Source of the DNA: Acholeplasmatales bacterium | Lineage (GTDB): Bacteria; Bacillota_I; Bacilli_A; Acholeplasmatales; Anaeroplasmataceae | DNA: 64,000 bases | Assembly: GCA_017454375.1 (NCBI GenBank) | Contig: JAFTDB010000031.1 | Span: forward strand, 1-64,000 | Direction of reading: 5' to 3' | Part shown: in pieces, positions 18,231-30,204 of the stretch | How positions within the stretch are numbered: the stretch's first letter is position 1 | How the letters are laid out: the number at the start of each line of letters is the position of its first letter | Made by a program: the position numbers and the translations under genes | The notes under the pieces: generated by a model | Databases searched by the model: none | What the model was told of the DNA's origin: nothing | Seen by the model: the letters and a program-made list of their open reading frames with translations, nothing else

Positions 18231-19364
18231 ATGATTAAATATGTTGGCGTAAATGATCGTATTACTAAATTATTTGAAGGACAGTTTATTATCCCTGAAG
18301 GAATATCTTATAACTCATACGTTATTTTAGATGATAAGGTAGTAGTTATGGATAGCGTAGATGTTAAGTTTGCTGATGAATGGTTAGCAAATTTGGAATC
18401 TGCATTAGAGGGCAGAGATGTAGATTATTTGGTGATTGACCATATGGAACCAGATCATTCTGCTTCATTAGATAAGTTTGTTTTAAAATATCCAAATGCT
18501 ACATTAGTTGGAAATAATAAAACATTCAATATGCTAAAGCTATTCTTCCCAGAGCTTCAGTACAAATCACTTGTAGTTAATGATGGGGACACACTTGAAC
18601 TTGGACATGACAAATTACAATTTGTTATGACACCTATGGTACATTGGCCAGAAGTAATGATGACTTATTTAGAAAATGAGAAGGTATTATTTAGTGCTGA
18701 TGCATTCGGTAAGTTCGGTGCTTTGGATTTTGATGATCCTGAGGGCTGGGCATGTGAAGCTAGAAGATATTATTTTGGTATCGTCGGAAAATTTGGAGCT
18801 TTTGTTCAAAAAGCTTTACAAAAATTATCTACATTGGATATCAAGGCTATTTATCCACTTCATGGTCCAGTACTAGATGATGATTTATCATATTATCTAG
18901 GACTATATGATACTTGGAGTAAATATGAGCCTGAAAAGAAAGGTACAGTAATATTTAGTGCTTCAGTGTATGGACATACACACAAAGCATGTGAAGAATT
19001 ATTTGACCGCCTTGAAGGTACAAAGGAATTAATGGATCTACTTGATGAAGATATCTATGAATGTGTAGAATCAGCATTCGAATATTCTAAGATTGTAATT
19101 TCATCAATCACTTATAATTCTGGTATCTTCCCTAAGGTAGAGGAATTCATTAATCTACTATTAGAGCGTGGCTATAAGAATAGAACAATTGCGATAATTG
19201 AAAATGGTTCTTGGGGACCTATGGCAAGAAAACAAATTGTTTCTAAATTTGAAAATGTAGAAGTAACAATTCTAGATGAGAAGGTTACATTAAAGTCAGC
19301 ATTAAATGCTGAATCATTAAAAGAAATAGAGATTCTAGCAGATAAGCTAAACTCTATTGAATAA
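18231..19364 (+). CDS. Flavodiiron protein (oxygen/NO reductase)
   Basis: A 377-residue A-type flavodiiron protein. Residues about 1-245 are the metallo-beta-lactamase-like diiron domain. H71, E73, D75 and H76 are in HMEPDHSAS, with further ligand regions MVHWPEVM, SADAFG and PLHGPV. Residues about 250-377 are the flavodoxin domain, starting FSASVYGHTHKACEEL (FMN phosphate loop). The enzyme reduces oxygen to water, or NO to N2O, using electrons from rubredoxin or coenzyme F420-type carriers, and protects anaerobes. This fits the oxygen-sensitive hydrogenase nearby. No rubredoxin domain or gene is adjacent, so the donor is unknown. secA follows 33 bases later without a visible terminator. Confidence 0.93.
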   Translation: MIKYVGVNDRITKLFEGQFIIPEGISYNSYVILDDKVVVMDSVDVKFADEWLANLESALEGRDVDYLVIDHMEPDHSASLDKFVLKYPNATLVGNNKTFNMLKLFFPELQYKSLVVNDGDTLELGHDKLQFVMTPMVHWPEVMMTYLENEKVLFSADAFGKFGALDFDDPEGWACEARRYYFGIVGKFGAFVQKALQKLSTLDIKAIYPLHGPVLDDDLSYYLGLYDTWSKYEPEKKGTVIFSASVYGHTHKACEELFDRLEGTKELMDLLDEDIYECVESAFEYSKIVISSITYNSGIFPKVEEFINLLLERGYKNRTIAIIENGSWGPMARKQIVSKFENVEVTILDEKVTLKSALNAESLKEIEILADKLNSIE

Positions 19365-19397
19365 TGTTATAGAAAGGTGCCCAACAGGGAGAGAGAA

Positions 19398-22025
19398 ATG
19401 GGTCTAAAGAAATTATTTGATTCCGGATATAGGGAATTTAAAAGATGCTCTAAAATTGCTAAAAAAGTTTTAGAAGCAGAAAGCCAATTTAAAAGTCTTA
19501 GTGATGATGAATTAAAGGCTAAGACAGAAGAATTTAAAGAAAGAGTAAAAAATGGTGAAACTCTAGATGATATTCTAGTAGAAGCATTCGCTGTATGTCG
19601 TGAGGCTGCATACCGTGTTTCTGGTATGAAGGCATTCTATGTACAAATCGTCGGCGCTATCGCTATTCATGGCGGTAATATCGCTGAAATGAAAACAGGT
19701 GAAGGTAAAACATTAACAGGTGTATTCCCTGCTTATTTAAATGCCTTAACTGGTAATGGTGTACATATCGTTACAGTAAACGAATATCTAGCAGAACGTG
19801 AAACTGCAGGTATCATTGGTCAAATCTACCGTTTCTTAGGATTAACAGTAGGTCTAAACCTAAGAGAATTAACTTCTGAACAAAAGAAAGAAGTATATTC
19901 ATGTGATATCGTATATTCTACAAATAGCGAGCTTGGCTTCGATTATTTAAGAGATAATATGGTATCTAATTATGAACAAGTAACACAAGTTAAGGGCTTA
20001 AATTATGCCATCATCGATGAGGCCGACTCAATTTTAATTGATGATGCGAGAACACCACTTATCATTTCTGGTCCTGCCAAGGAAGATAATGGTACTTATG
20101 AAATTGCTGATAAGTTTGTTAAGAGCTTAACAGAGGATGATTATGACATTGATGTTGAAAGTAGATCAATTGTCTTAACACCAGAAGGTGTAGCAAAGGC
20201 TGAAAGACAATTCAAGCTTGAAAACCTATATGATGCTCAACCTCAAAACGTTACTTTAGTACATAGAATTAACAATGCCTTAAAAGCTAATTACATCTTT
20301 AAAAATGGTGTTGAATATGTAGTTCAAGAAAATCCTGAAACTCATGAAGGAGAAGTATTGATTGTAGACCAATCAACAGGTCGTATTCTAAAAGGACGTC
20401 AATTTAGTGAAGGCTTACACCAAGCACTAGAAGCTAAAGAAGGCGTAGTAATCAAGAAAGAAACAATTACAGTAGCAACTATCACATACCAAAACTTCTT
20501 CAGAATGTATAAGAAGCTATCTGGTATGACAGGTACAGCTAAAACAGAGGAAGAAGAATTTAGAGATATCTATAACATGTATGTTGTTGAAGTTCCAACA
20601 AACGTACCTGTTATCCGTGTAGATGCTCCAGATTTGATCTTCTTAACTCCACAATTTAAATTTAAAGCAATCGTTGAAGAAATCAAGGAACGCCATGAAA
20701 AAGGTCAACCAATCCTAGTTGGTACTGCCAATGTCGCAACTTCAGAATTACTTCACAATATGCTTGAAGAAATCCATTTACCACATGAAGTATTAAATGC
20801 TAAAAATCACGCTCGTGAAGCCGAAATTATTTCTCATGCTGGTGAAATGGGAGCCATTACAATTTCAACAAACATGGCTGGCCGTGGTACCGATATTAAG
20901 CTTGGTGAGGGTGTAAGAGAGCTTGGTGGTCTTGCTGTACTAGGTACTGAAAGATTTGAAGCTCGTCGTATCGATAATCAACTTCGTGGTCGTGCTGGTC
21001 GTCAAGGTGACCCTGGTTATTCACGCTTCTTCCTATCAGCAGAAGATGATTTAATGAACCGTTTTGGTGGAGATTCATTCAAGGCTCGTTTAGCTCAAAT
21101 TATTCGTATGATGAATAATGATGATGCTGATAAGCCAATTGAATCTAAGATGATTGCTAGAATGGTTACTATGGCTCAAGTAAAGATTGAAGGTATTAAC
21201 TTCGATTCACGTAAGAATGTCTTAAAATATGATGATGTTATTCGTCGTCAACGTGAAACATTCTACGCTCAAAGACAAAAGGTTGTTAAGGCTGAAGCTC
21301 TAGATGAAGTAATCTATAAGATTATTCATCAAGCAATTGAAAATAAAGTATTTGAATATATTGAAACATCTGATGAATTCAACGATAAGGAATTAACTAA
21401 GAAATTCAATGAAAGCTATATTGGTACACCTATCATTGATGAAAATGTTATTGCTTCATACGATGATGATGAAGATATCATCAAATACATCTATGAAGAA
21501 TGTAAGAAATTCTTTGATACTAAGCTTGATAGTTTAGCTGACTTCATCAAGAATAATGTTCCAGTACCTGAAGATGTTAAGGTTGAAGATTTTGTAACTG
21601 AACAACAAAATATCTTCATTAAGCGTATCATCCTACCAGTACTTGATAAGAACTGGAGAGATCATATCGATGATATGGATGGTTTCCGTCAAGGTATTTA
21701 TCTACAACAATATGCTCAAACTAACCCACTTGAATTATATCAACGTGAAGGTTATCAAAAGTTTGAGGCTATGAACCAAAGAATTAATGAAGAAGTATTA
21801 TTAACTGCAATGCATGTTGTTATCCGCTTTGAAAGAAGAGTTCAAGAAGATAATAATGAAGCAGAAGTTAAGAAGCTTAATACTAACCAAGATCTATCAA
21901 CAACTAAGGCTAATGAGCCAGTTGTTAACGCAAAGAACAACCCATTTGCTAACGTTAAGCCAAATGATGCATGTCCATGTGGATCTGGTAAAAAATTTAA
22001 ATTCTGTCACGGATTAAGAAGATAA
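19398..22025 (+). CDS. secA: Protein translocase motor ATPase SecA
   Basis: A full-length 875-residue SecA. The ATG at 19398 (MGLKKLFDSG) matches the usual SecA N-terminus and follows AGGGAGAGAG. A GTG at 19377 in the same frame is less likely. The Walker A motif GEGKT begins at residue 101. The DEAD-type Walker B is in DEADSILIDDARTPL. The TNMAGRGTDIKLG and LRGRAGRQGDPG motifs of the second motor domain are intact. The C-terminal zinc site is present (C859, C861, C870, H871 in CPCGSGKKFKFCHG). It drives preproteins through SecYEG using ATP. It is a housekeeping gene apparently co-transcribed with the flavodiiron gene and is followed by a terminator. Confidence 0.98.
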   Translation: MGLKKLFDSGYREFKRCSKIAKKVLEAESQFKSLSDDELKAKTEEFKERVKNGETLDDILVEAFAVCREAAYRVSGMKAFYVQIVGAIAIHGGNIAEMKTGEGKTLTGVFPAYLNALTGNGVHIVTVNEYLAERETAGIIGQIYRFLGLTVGLNLRELTSEQKKEVYSCDIVYSTNSELGFDYLRDNMVSNYEQVTQVKGLNYAIIDEADSILIDDARTPLIISGPAKEDNGTYEIADKFVKSLTEDDYDIDVESRSIVLTPEGVAKAERQFKLENLYDAQPQNVTLVHRINNALKANYIFKNGVEYVVQENPETHEGEVLIVDQSTGRILKGRQFSEGLHQALEAKEGVVIKKETITVATITYQNFFRMYKKLSGMTGTAKTEEEEFRDIYNMYVVEVPTNVPVIRVDAPDLIFLTPQFKFKAIVEEIKERHEKGQPILVGTANVATSELLHNMLEEIHLPHEVLNAKNHAREAEIISHAGEMGAITISTNMAGRGTDIKLGEGVRELGGLAVLGTERFEARRIDNQLRGRAGRQGDPGYSRFFLSAEDDLMNRFGGDSFKARLAQIIRMMNNDDADKPIESKMIARMVTMAQVKIEGINFDSRKNVLKYDDVIRRQRETFYAQRQKVVKAEALDEVIYKIIHQAIENKVFEYIETSDEFNDKELTKKFNESYIGTPIIDENVIASYDDDEDIIKYIYEECKKFFDTKLDSLADFIKNNVPVPEDVKVEDFVTEQQNIFIKRIILPVLDKNWRDHIDDMDGFRQGIYLQQYAQTNPLELYQREGYQKFEAMNQRINEEVLLTAMHVVIRFERRVQEDNNEAEVKKLNTNQDLSTTKANEPVVNAKNNPFANVKPNDACPCGSGKKFKFCHGLRR

Positions 22026-22031
22026 GAAATT

Positions 22032-22056
22032 AAGCCAATTTAATTTGGCTTTTTCT
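22032..22056 (+). terminator. Rho-independent terminator after secA
   Basis: Stem AAGCCAA/TTGGCTT with a short loop, followed by a T-rich run. Confidence 0.85.
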
Positions 22057-22144
22057 TTTTTAAAAGAAAAAAGTATAGTTTTGATATATACTTTTTTTCT
22101 TAAATAAGTTAAAATAATATCTAAAAGGAAATGGTGGAAAATTT

Positions 22145-25211
<3,067 letters not shown>

Positions 25212-25212
25212 A

Positions 25213-28023
25213 ATGGATAAAATAAAGATTACAGGAGCTAGAGAAAATAATTTAAAGAATATTTCTTTAGAATTACCTAAAAACAAATTAATAGTTATGA
25301 CAGGTGTATCTGGTTCTGGAAAATCATCATTAGCATTTGATACGATTTATCAGGAAGGACAGCGTAGATTTATTGAATCATTATCATCATTTGCAAGACA
25401 ATTTATTGGTTCAAATGAGAAGCCAGATGTAGATTCAATTGATGGTCTATCACCTGCGATATCAATCGATCAAAAATCAACATCACATAATCCACGTTCT
25501 ACTGTTGGTACAGTAACTGAGATATATGATTATCTTCGTGTTATTTTTTCACGCGTAGGTACACCATATTGTCCTAATCACAACATTCCTATTTCTACAT
25601 CATCAATAGATGAGATAGTAGATAAGATTATGTTAAAGCCTGAAGGTGCAAAATTGATGATTACATCTCCAGTAGTTTTTCGTGAAAAGGGAGAACACAA
25701 GGGTGTATTTGAAAAATATCTTAAAAAAGGATATGTTCGTGCTTTAGTAGATGGAGAGCTTCGTGAGCTTGATGAGGAAATACATTTAGAAAAAAATAAA
25801 AAGCATAATATCTATATTGTTATAGAAAGATTAAAGATGAAGGATGATGTCAGAAGCCGTGTTTTTGAGGCTTGTGATATCTCAATAAAGGAATCAGATG
25901 GCTATGTAGTTGTTTTAGAGGATGATAAAGAGGATTTCTATTCAACTGTTCATGCCTGTCCATATTGTGGATATTCACTTGCTACACTTGAGCCTAGATT
26001 ATTTTCTTTCAATTCACCTCTTGGTGCTTGTCCTGATTGTAATGGACTTGGTAAGAATTTTAGAGTTTCACCTTCCCTTATTATCGATTATGAGCGCTCA
26101 ATTAATGATGGTGCAGTAATTCCATATCGTAATCAAGAAGAAGGCAATTTAAGTGCAGCTGAATTAGCTATAACTTGTAAGCATTATGGTATCGATATGG
26201 ATGTGCCATTTAAAAAATTATCTGCTAAGAGTCAAGATATTATTTTATATGGCTCACCAGATATTTTAGAATATAAATTAAAATCTAATACTGGTAGATA
26301 TCATGAAAAGAAGGCAAGATTTGAAGGTATAGTTACATCATTTCAACGTAGATATGAAGAAACTACATCTGAATGGATTAGAGATTGGATTGAGAACTTC
26401 ATGGTTGAAAACACATGTCCTACATGTGAAGGTAAGAGATTAAATCCAGGTGTTTTAAATATCTTTATTAATGATAAAAACATTAATGATATCTGTTCAA
26501 TGTCAATTGAGGATTGTTATAAATGGTTTGATAATTTGAAATTATCAGAAGAAAAGATGATGATTGCAAAGCTTGCAATTAAGGAAGTAAAGGATAGATT
26601 AAGATTTTTAATAAATGTTGGGCTTGAATATCTAACACTTGCAAGATCTGCTGAAACCTTATCTGGTGGTGAGGCACAGCGTATTAGACTTGCAACTCAA
26701 ATAGGCTCTCAGCTTACAGGTGTTTTATACGTACTTGATGAGCCATCAATTGGTCTACATCAAAAGGATAATCAAAGATTGATTAACACCTTAAAGCAAA
26801 TGCGTGATTTAGGTAATACATTAATTGTTGTTGAGCATGATGAAGAGACAATGATGGAATGTGATCATTTAGTTGATATTGGACCTGGTGCTGGTGTACA
26901 TGGTGGTGAGGTAGTTGCCCAAGGTACCCCACAAGAGGTTATGAATACAAAAGGATCAATTACAGGTGATTATTTATCAGGAAGAAAATTTATACCACTT
27001 CCTGATGAAAGAAGAAAATTATCTGGTAAATGGCTAACTATAAAGGGAGCTAAGGAGAATAATTTAAAAAATGTAACTGTAAAAATTCCTTTAGGTGTTA
27101 TTACATGTGTTACTGGTGTATCAGGCTCTGGTAAATCATCACTTATTAATGAGTGTTTATATAAAAATGCCTATATGAAGATATATGGAACTAAAAAGAT
27201 TGTTCCAGGTAAGATTGATAAGCTTGAAGGTCTTGAAAATATAGATCGTATTATTCATATATCTCAACAGCCAATTGGTAGAACGCCTCGTAGTAATCCT
27301 GCAACCTATACAGGCGTATTTGATGATATTAGAGATGTATTTTCTAAAACTAATGAAGCTAAGATAAGAGGATATGATAAGTCAAAATTCTCATTCAATG
27401 TAAAAGGCGGTAGATGTGAGGCCTGTGGTGGAGATGGTGTAAAGCGTATCTCTATGCAGTTCTTACCTGATGTTTATGTTCCTTGTGAGGTATGTAAAGG
27501 AAAAAGATATACATCAGAAGTATTAGATATTAAATTTAAAGATAAAAATATAGCTGATGTATTAGATATGAGAGTTGAAGAAGCGTTAGATTTTTTTGAT
27601 GCTTTCCCTAAGATTAAAAATAATTTACAAACAATTTTTGATGTAGGCCTTGGCTATATTAAGCTTGGTCAATCATCAACTACCTTATCTGGTGGTGAGG
27701 CTCAAAGAATTAAGCTTGCTTATGAGCTACATTCTAAGATATCACCTAAAACATTATATATAATGGATGAGCCTACTACGGGTTTACATACAGATGATAT
27801 TAAAAAATTAATGAATGTAATTAATAAGATTGCGGATGCTGGTGCTACAGTAATTATTATCGAGCATAATTTAAATGTTATTAAGCTTGCTGACTATATA
27901 ATTGATATGGGACCTGATGGAGGAAATGCCGGAGGAGAGGTATTATATTCAGGTAGAGTCGAAGGAATAATTGATTGCGAAAAATCTTATACTGGAAAAT
28001 ATTTAAAAGATTTATTAAAATAG
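25213..28023 (+). CDS. uvrA: Excinuclease ABC subunit A
   Basis: A 936-residue UvrA, the damage-recognition ATPase of nucleotide excision repair. Two ABC modules are complete. The first has Walker A GVSGSGKSS near residue 31, signature LSGGEAQRI near 483 and Walker B LYVLDEPSIGLH. The second has Walker A near 635, signature near 825 and LYIMDEPTTGLH. Zinc-binding Cys pairs are present (CPYC with CPDC, CPTC region, CEAC with CEVC). The ATG at 25213 is used, with GAGGA inside the last codons of ligA; the junction looks almost the same as the one before ligA. uvrB is not in the window. Confidence 0.98.
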   Translation: MDKIKITGARENNLKNISLELPKNKLIVMTGVSGSGKSSLAFDTIYQEGQRRFIESLSSFARQFIGSNEKPDVDSIDGLSPAISIDQKSTSHNPRSTVGTVTEIYDYLRVIFSRVGTPYCPNHNIPISTSSIDEIVDKIMLKPEGAKLMITSPVVFREKGEHKGVFEKYLKKGYVRALVDGELRELDEEIHLEKNKKHNIYIVIERLKMKDDVRSRVFEACDISIKESDGYVVVLEDDKEDFYSTVHACPYCGYSLATLEPRLFSFNSPLGACPDCNGLGKNFRVSPSLIIDYERSINDGAVIPYRNQEEGNLSAAELAITCKHYGIDMDVPFKKLSAKSQDIILYGSPDILEYKLKSNTGRYHEKKARFEGIVTSFQRRYEETTSEWIRDWIENFMVENTCPTCEGKRLNPGVLNIFINDKNINDICSMSIEDCYKWFDNLKLSEEKMMIAKLAIKEVKDRLRFLINVGLEYLTLARSAETLSGGEAQRIRLATQIGSQLTGVLYVLDEPSIGLHQKDNQRLINTLKQMRDLGNTLIVVEHDEETMMECDHLVDIGPGAGVHGGEVVAQGTPQEVMNTKGSITGDYLSGRKFIPLPDERRKLSGKWLTIKGAKENNLKNVTVKIPLGVITCVTGVSGSGKSSLINECLYKNAYMKIYGTKKIVPGKIDKLEGLENIDRIIHISQQPIGRTPRSNPATYTGVFDDIRDVFSKTNEAKIRGYDKSKFSFNVKGGRCEACGGDGVKRISMQFLPDVYVPCEVCKGKRYTSEVLDIKFKDKNIADVLDMRVEEALDFFDAFPKIKNNLQTIFDVGLGYIKLGQSSTTLSGGEAQRIKLAYELHSKISPKTLYIMDEPTTGLHTDDIKKLMNVINKIADAGATVIIIEHNLNVIKLADYIIDMGPDGGNAGGEVLYSGRVEGIIDCEKSYTGKYLKDLLK

Positions 28024-28043
28024 ATATATAGTAGGTGATATTC

Positions 28044-29111
28044 ATGTATAAACTAAAAGACTTAGAAAAATATGAATATTTTAAAGGAATTGATTTAAAT
28101 TATGCCCTTGATTCATTAACAGGTACTTTAACAAGAAGAAATATTTTAGGATTTGCTAAAGATTTAATTGATAAGAAAACTCCATTTACTATGTGTATTA
28201 TGGATGTTGACAATTTTAAATCTATTAATGATAACTTTGGTCATAAATGTGGTGATGAATGTCTAAATATGCTTGGTGAGTCCTTGATGAAATATGTTGG
28301 TGAGGATGGCTTAGTTGGACGCTTTGGTGGCGATGAATTTGTTATTATCTATTTTGGAAAGCATGATTATGATTCTATATATAAATATATTTTTGAAATG
28401 TTTATGTGTGGAAAAATTGTTAGAAAGAAAATCAAATTTGATAATCAAAGTGTATTCTTAACAGCGACCCTAGGCTGTGCAACATTCCCTGAGGATTCTG
28501 AAACCTATGATGAATTATTTACAGAGGTAGATAAAGCATTATATCGTGGTAAATCTAAAGGACGTAATTGCTTCATCATTTATGTTGAAGAAAAGCATAA
28601 AAATATCAATGTTTATGAAAAAGATGGCGAACAGCTATCTACTATGTTTAAAAAAATAAATAAGATAATAATTAATAATCAATTTGAATCTTTTAATAAA
28701 AAGATAGAAATGATTATGTCTTATGTATGTGAAGTTATAGGCCTTGATAGAGTAACCTATATAATGAGAAATAAGGAGTCTATAACAAGTGGAAACCAGG
28801 AGATACATAAAATTTATGATGATTGTATAGAATTGCTTGATAAATTTGTTTCAACTGATGAGGTGTATACTCCAGTTAATTTAGAATATTTAAGGAAGAG
28901 AAATCCTAAGGTGGATGCTTTCTTAAATGAAAGAAAATTAACTACATTTTCTGTATCTAAGGTTGCATATTATAAAAAGACATATGGTTATATTTTTCTT
29001 GCTGAATCACAAATTGAACGTATTTGGCAGGATAAGGATATTGCATTACTTATGTATTTAGATCGTGTAATAATGACCTTACATTTAGAAGAAGAAATTA
29101 ATAAACAGTAA
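28044..29111 (+). CDS. GGDEF-domain diguanylate cyclase
   Basis: A 355-residue protein. Residues about 22-180 are a GGDEF domain with an intact active-site motif (RFGGDEF, G95-F99) and the substrate-binding segment MDVDNFKSINDNFGHKCGD. It should therefore make cyclic di-GMP from GTP. No RxxD inhibitory site is apparent five residues before the GGDEF motif. The C-terminal half (about 200-355) has the alternating pattern of a GAF-like sensor domain, so the sensor follows rather than precedes the catalytic domain, the reverse of the common order. There is no membrane segment. TAGGTGA precedes the ATG at 28044. Confidence 0.9.
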   Translation: MYKLKDLEKYEYFKGIDLNYALDSLTGTLTRRNILGFAKDLIDKKTPFTMCIMDVDNFKSINDNFGHKCGDECLNMLGESLMKYVGEDGLVGRFGGDEFVIIYFGKHDYDSIYKYIFEMFMCGKIVRKKIKFDNQSVFLTATLGCATFPEDSETYDELFTEVDKALYRGKSKGRNCFIIYVEEKHKNINVYEKDGEQLSTMFKKINKIIINNQFESFNKKIEMIMSYVCEVIGLDRVTYIMRNKESITSGNQEIHKIYDDCIELLDKFVSTDEVYTPVNLEYLRKRNPKVDAFLNERKLTTFSVSKVAYYKKTYGYIFLAESQIERIWQDKDIALLMYLDRVIMTLHLEEEINKQ

Positions 29112-29122
29112 GATGTGGCTTA

Positions 29123-29182
29123 ATGTATAAAGCATCTACTGGTTTTATGTTTGGTGCAATATTCTGCTTAATTGCTTTTTGA
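29123..29182 (+). pseudogene. Possible relic of an RHS toxin tip
   Basis: A 19-codon open frame reads MYKASTGFMFGAIFCLIAF. Its KASTGFMFGAIF matches KASTGFMFGSIF in the tail of the RHS protein at 30205-34836 at 11 of 12 residues. The DNA (about 29127-29164) is also similar to that RHS tail. No ribosome-binding site is visible and the frame stops at once, so this looks like a decayed fragment of an older or displaced RHS tail. The match is short, so chance is not fully excluded. Confidence 0.45.
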
Positions 29183-29203
29183 AAATTGGAAATATAAATA
29201 TGG

Positions 29204-29246
29204 AATACTCCATCAAATTAAATTGACGGGGTATTTTTCTTTTTTA
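29204..29246 (+). terminator. Rho-independent terminator before the second RHS island
   Basis: Stem 29204-29211 with 29228-29235 (one G-U pair), plus an inner TCAA/TTGA stem, followed by a T-rich run. Confidence 0.75.
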
Positions 29247-29272
29247 TACTTCAACATTCTTTTTTCTTGATG

Positions 29273-29278
29273 TATAAT
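29273..29278 (+). promoter_or_regulatory. Predicted -10 element of the nucleotidyltransferase/RHS unit
   Basis: TATAAT at 29273-29278, 28 bases before the ATG at 29307. No convincing -35 is seen at the right distance (TTCAAC at 29250-29255 is weak). Confidence 0.35.
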
Positions 29279-29306
29279 CATAATAAGGTAAAGAGTAGGT
29301 ATAATT

Positions 29307-30185
29307 ATGTCAAATGTTGAATTAATTGTAAGAAAAACTGTATCACAATTTATTGAAAAAATGTTTAGATATAATGGATATGTATTCAATCACGATGAAT
29401 ATAAAAAAGTAGTATATAATGAACGTGAGCCATTAAATAATGAAGAAATAAAAATCAAAAGATATTATGATGCGTATATGTATCTTTTAAATAATTCTAA
29501 AAGTGTATTAGATAGAAGAATAACTAATACCTTTTATTATGTATTAAAAGAAGAAATAATAGACGAACAATTAAATAATAAAATAATTAATTCATATTTT
29601 TATTTATCAGAATACCCACCACTTGAAAAGGCAATATTATTTCATCAAGAAATAAAAGAATTACTTGTTAATTATGATAATTTAGATAAGATGATAATAC
29701 CTTTAATGTTTTTAAATTATGTACTTGTAAAATATGATATACCTTCATTTAAATTAAGTATGGTTAATATTAATAAATATGAATCTTTATATGGTAAAAA
29801 TGAATTAGCTTTATTTATATCTGAATTAATTGAGTATGATGAAGCATATACAAAAGAATATTTTGATAATTTAAAAGATATATCAATAAAAGATATTTAT
29901 AACATAATTAAACAAGATGAAGAAATGCTTAAAACTAAATATTTTGTTAAAAATATTATATTGTATGGCTCTTATGCTAAAGGATTAAATAGACATGATT
30001 CTGATATTGATTTATTAGTTAAGCTAGATGAAGATTTACTTTATAATGATAGATTAAATATCGTAAAAGAATTAAAAGATTATTATACAAATATATTTAA
30101 TCGTTTTGTTGATATAAGAGAAATAGGACAATATTTATCAGATGAATTTTTAAATGAGACAAAAGACATAAAAATAATATTTTAG
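29307..30185 (+). CDS. Nucleotidyltransferase-domain protein with degenerate Fic-like N-terminal part
   Basis: A 292-residue protein. The C-terminal domain (about 210-292) is a Pol-beta/MNT-type nucleotidyltransferase: GSYAKG at 221-226 with the metal-binding pair D233 and D235 in HDSDIDLLV. The N-terminal two thirds are helical. The stretch FLNYVLVKYDIPSF, followed by a Glu-rich helix, resembles the end of a Fic domain (usual pattern LLNYLLLKxGYPPI). The Fic active motif HPFxDGNGR is not there, so any Fic-like part is inactive. The gene starts 20 bases before the third RHS gene and both begin MSNV. The pairing suggests a shared transcript. Its target is unknown; AMP or NMP transfer to a protein or small molecule is inferred from the domain. 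Confidence 0.7.
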   Translation: MSNVELIVRKTVSQFIEKMFRYNGYVFNHDEYKKVVYNEREPLNNEEIKIKRYYDAYMYLLNNSKSVLDRRITNTFYYVLKEEIIDEQLNNKIINSYFYLSEYPPLEKAILFHQEIKELLVNYDNLDKMIIPLMFLNYVLVKYDIPSFKLSMVNINKYESLYGKNELALFISELIEYDEAYTKEYFDNLKDISIKDIYNIIKQDEEMLKTKYFVKNIILYGSYAKGLNRHDSDIDLLVKLDEDLLYNDRLNIVKELKDYYTNIFNRFVDIREIGQYLSDEFLNETKDIKIIF

Positions 30186-30204
30186 AAGTAGGGGATGGTG
30201 TAAT

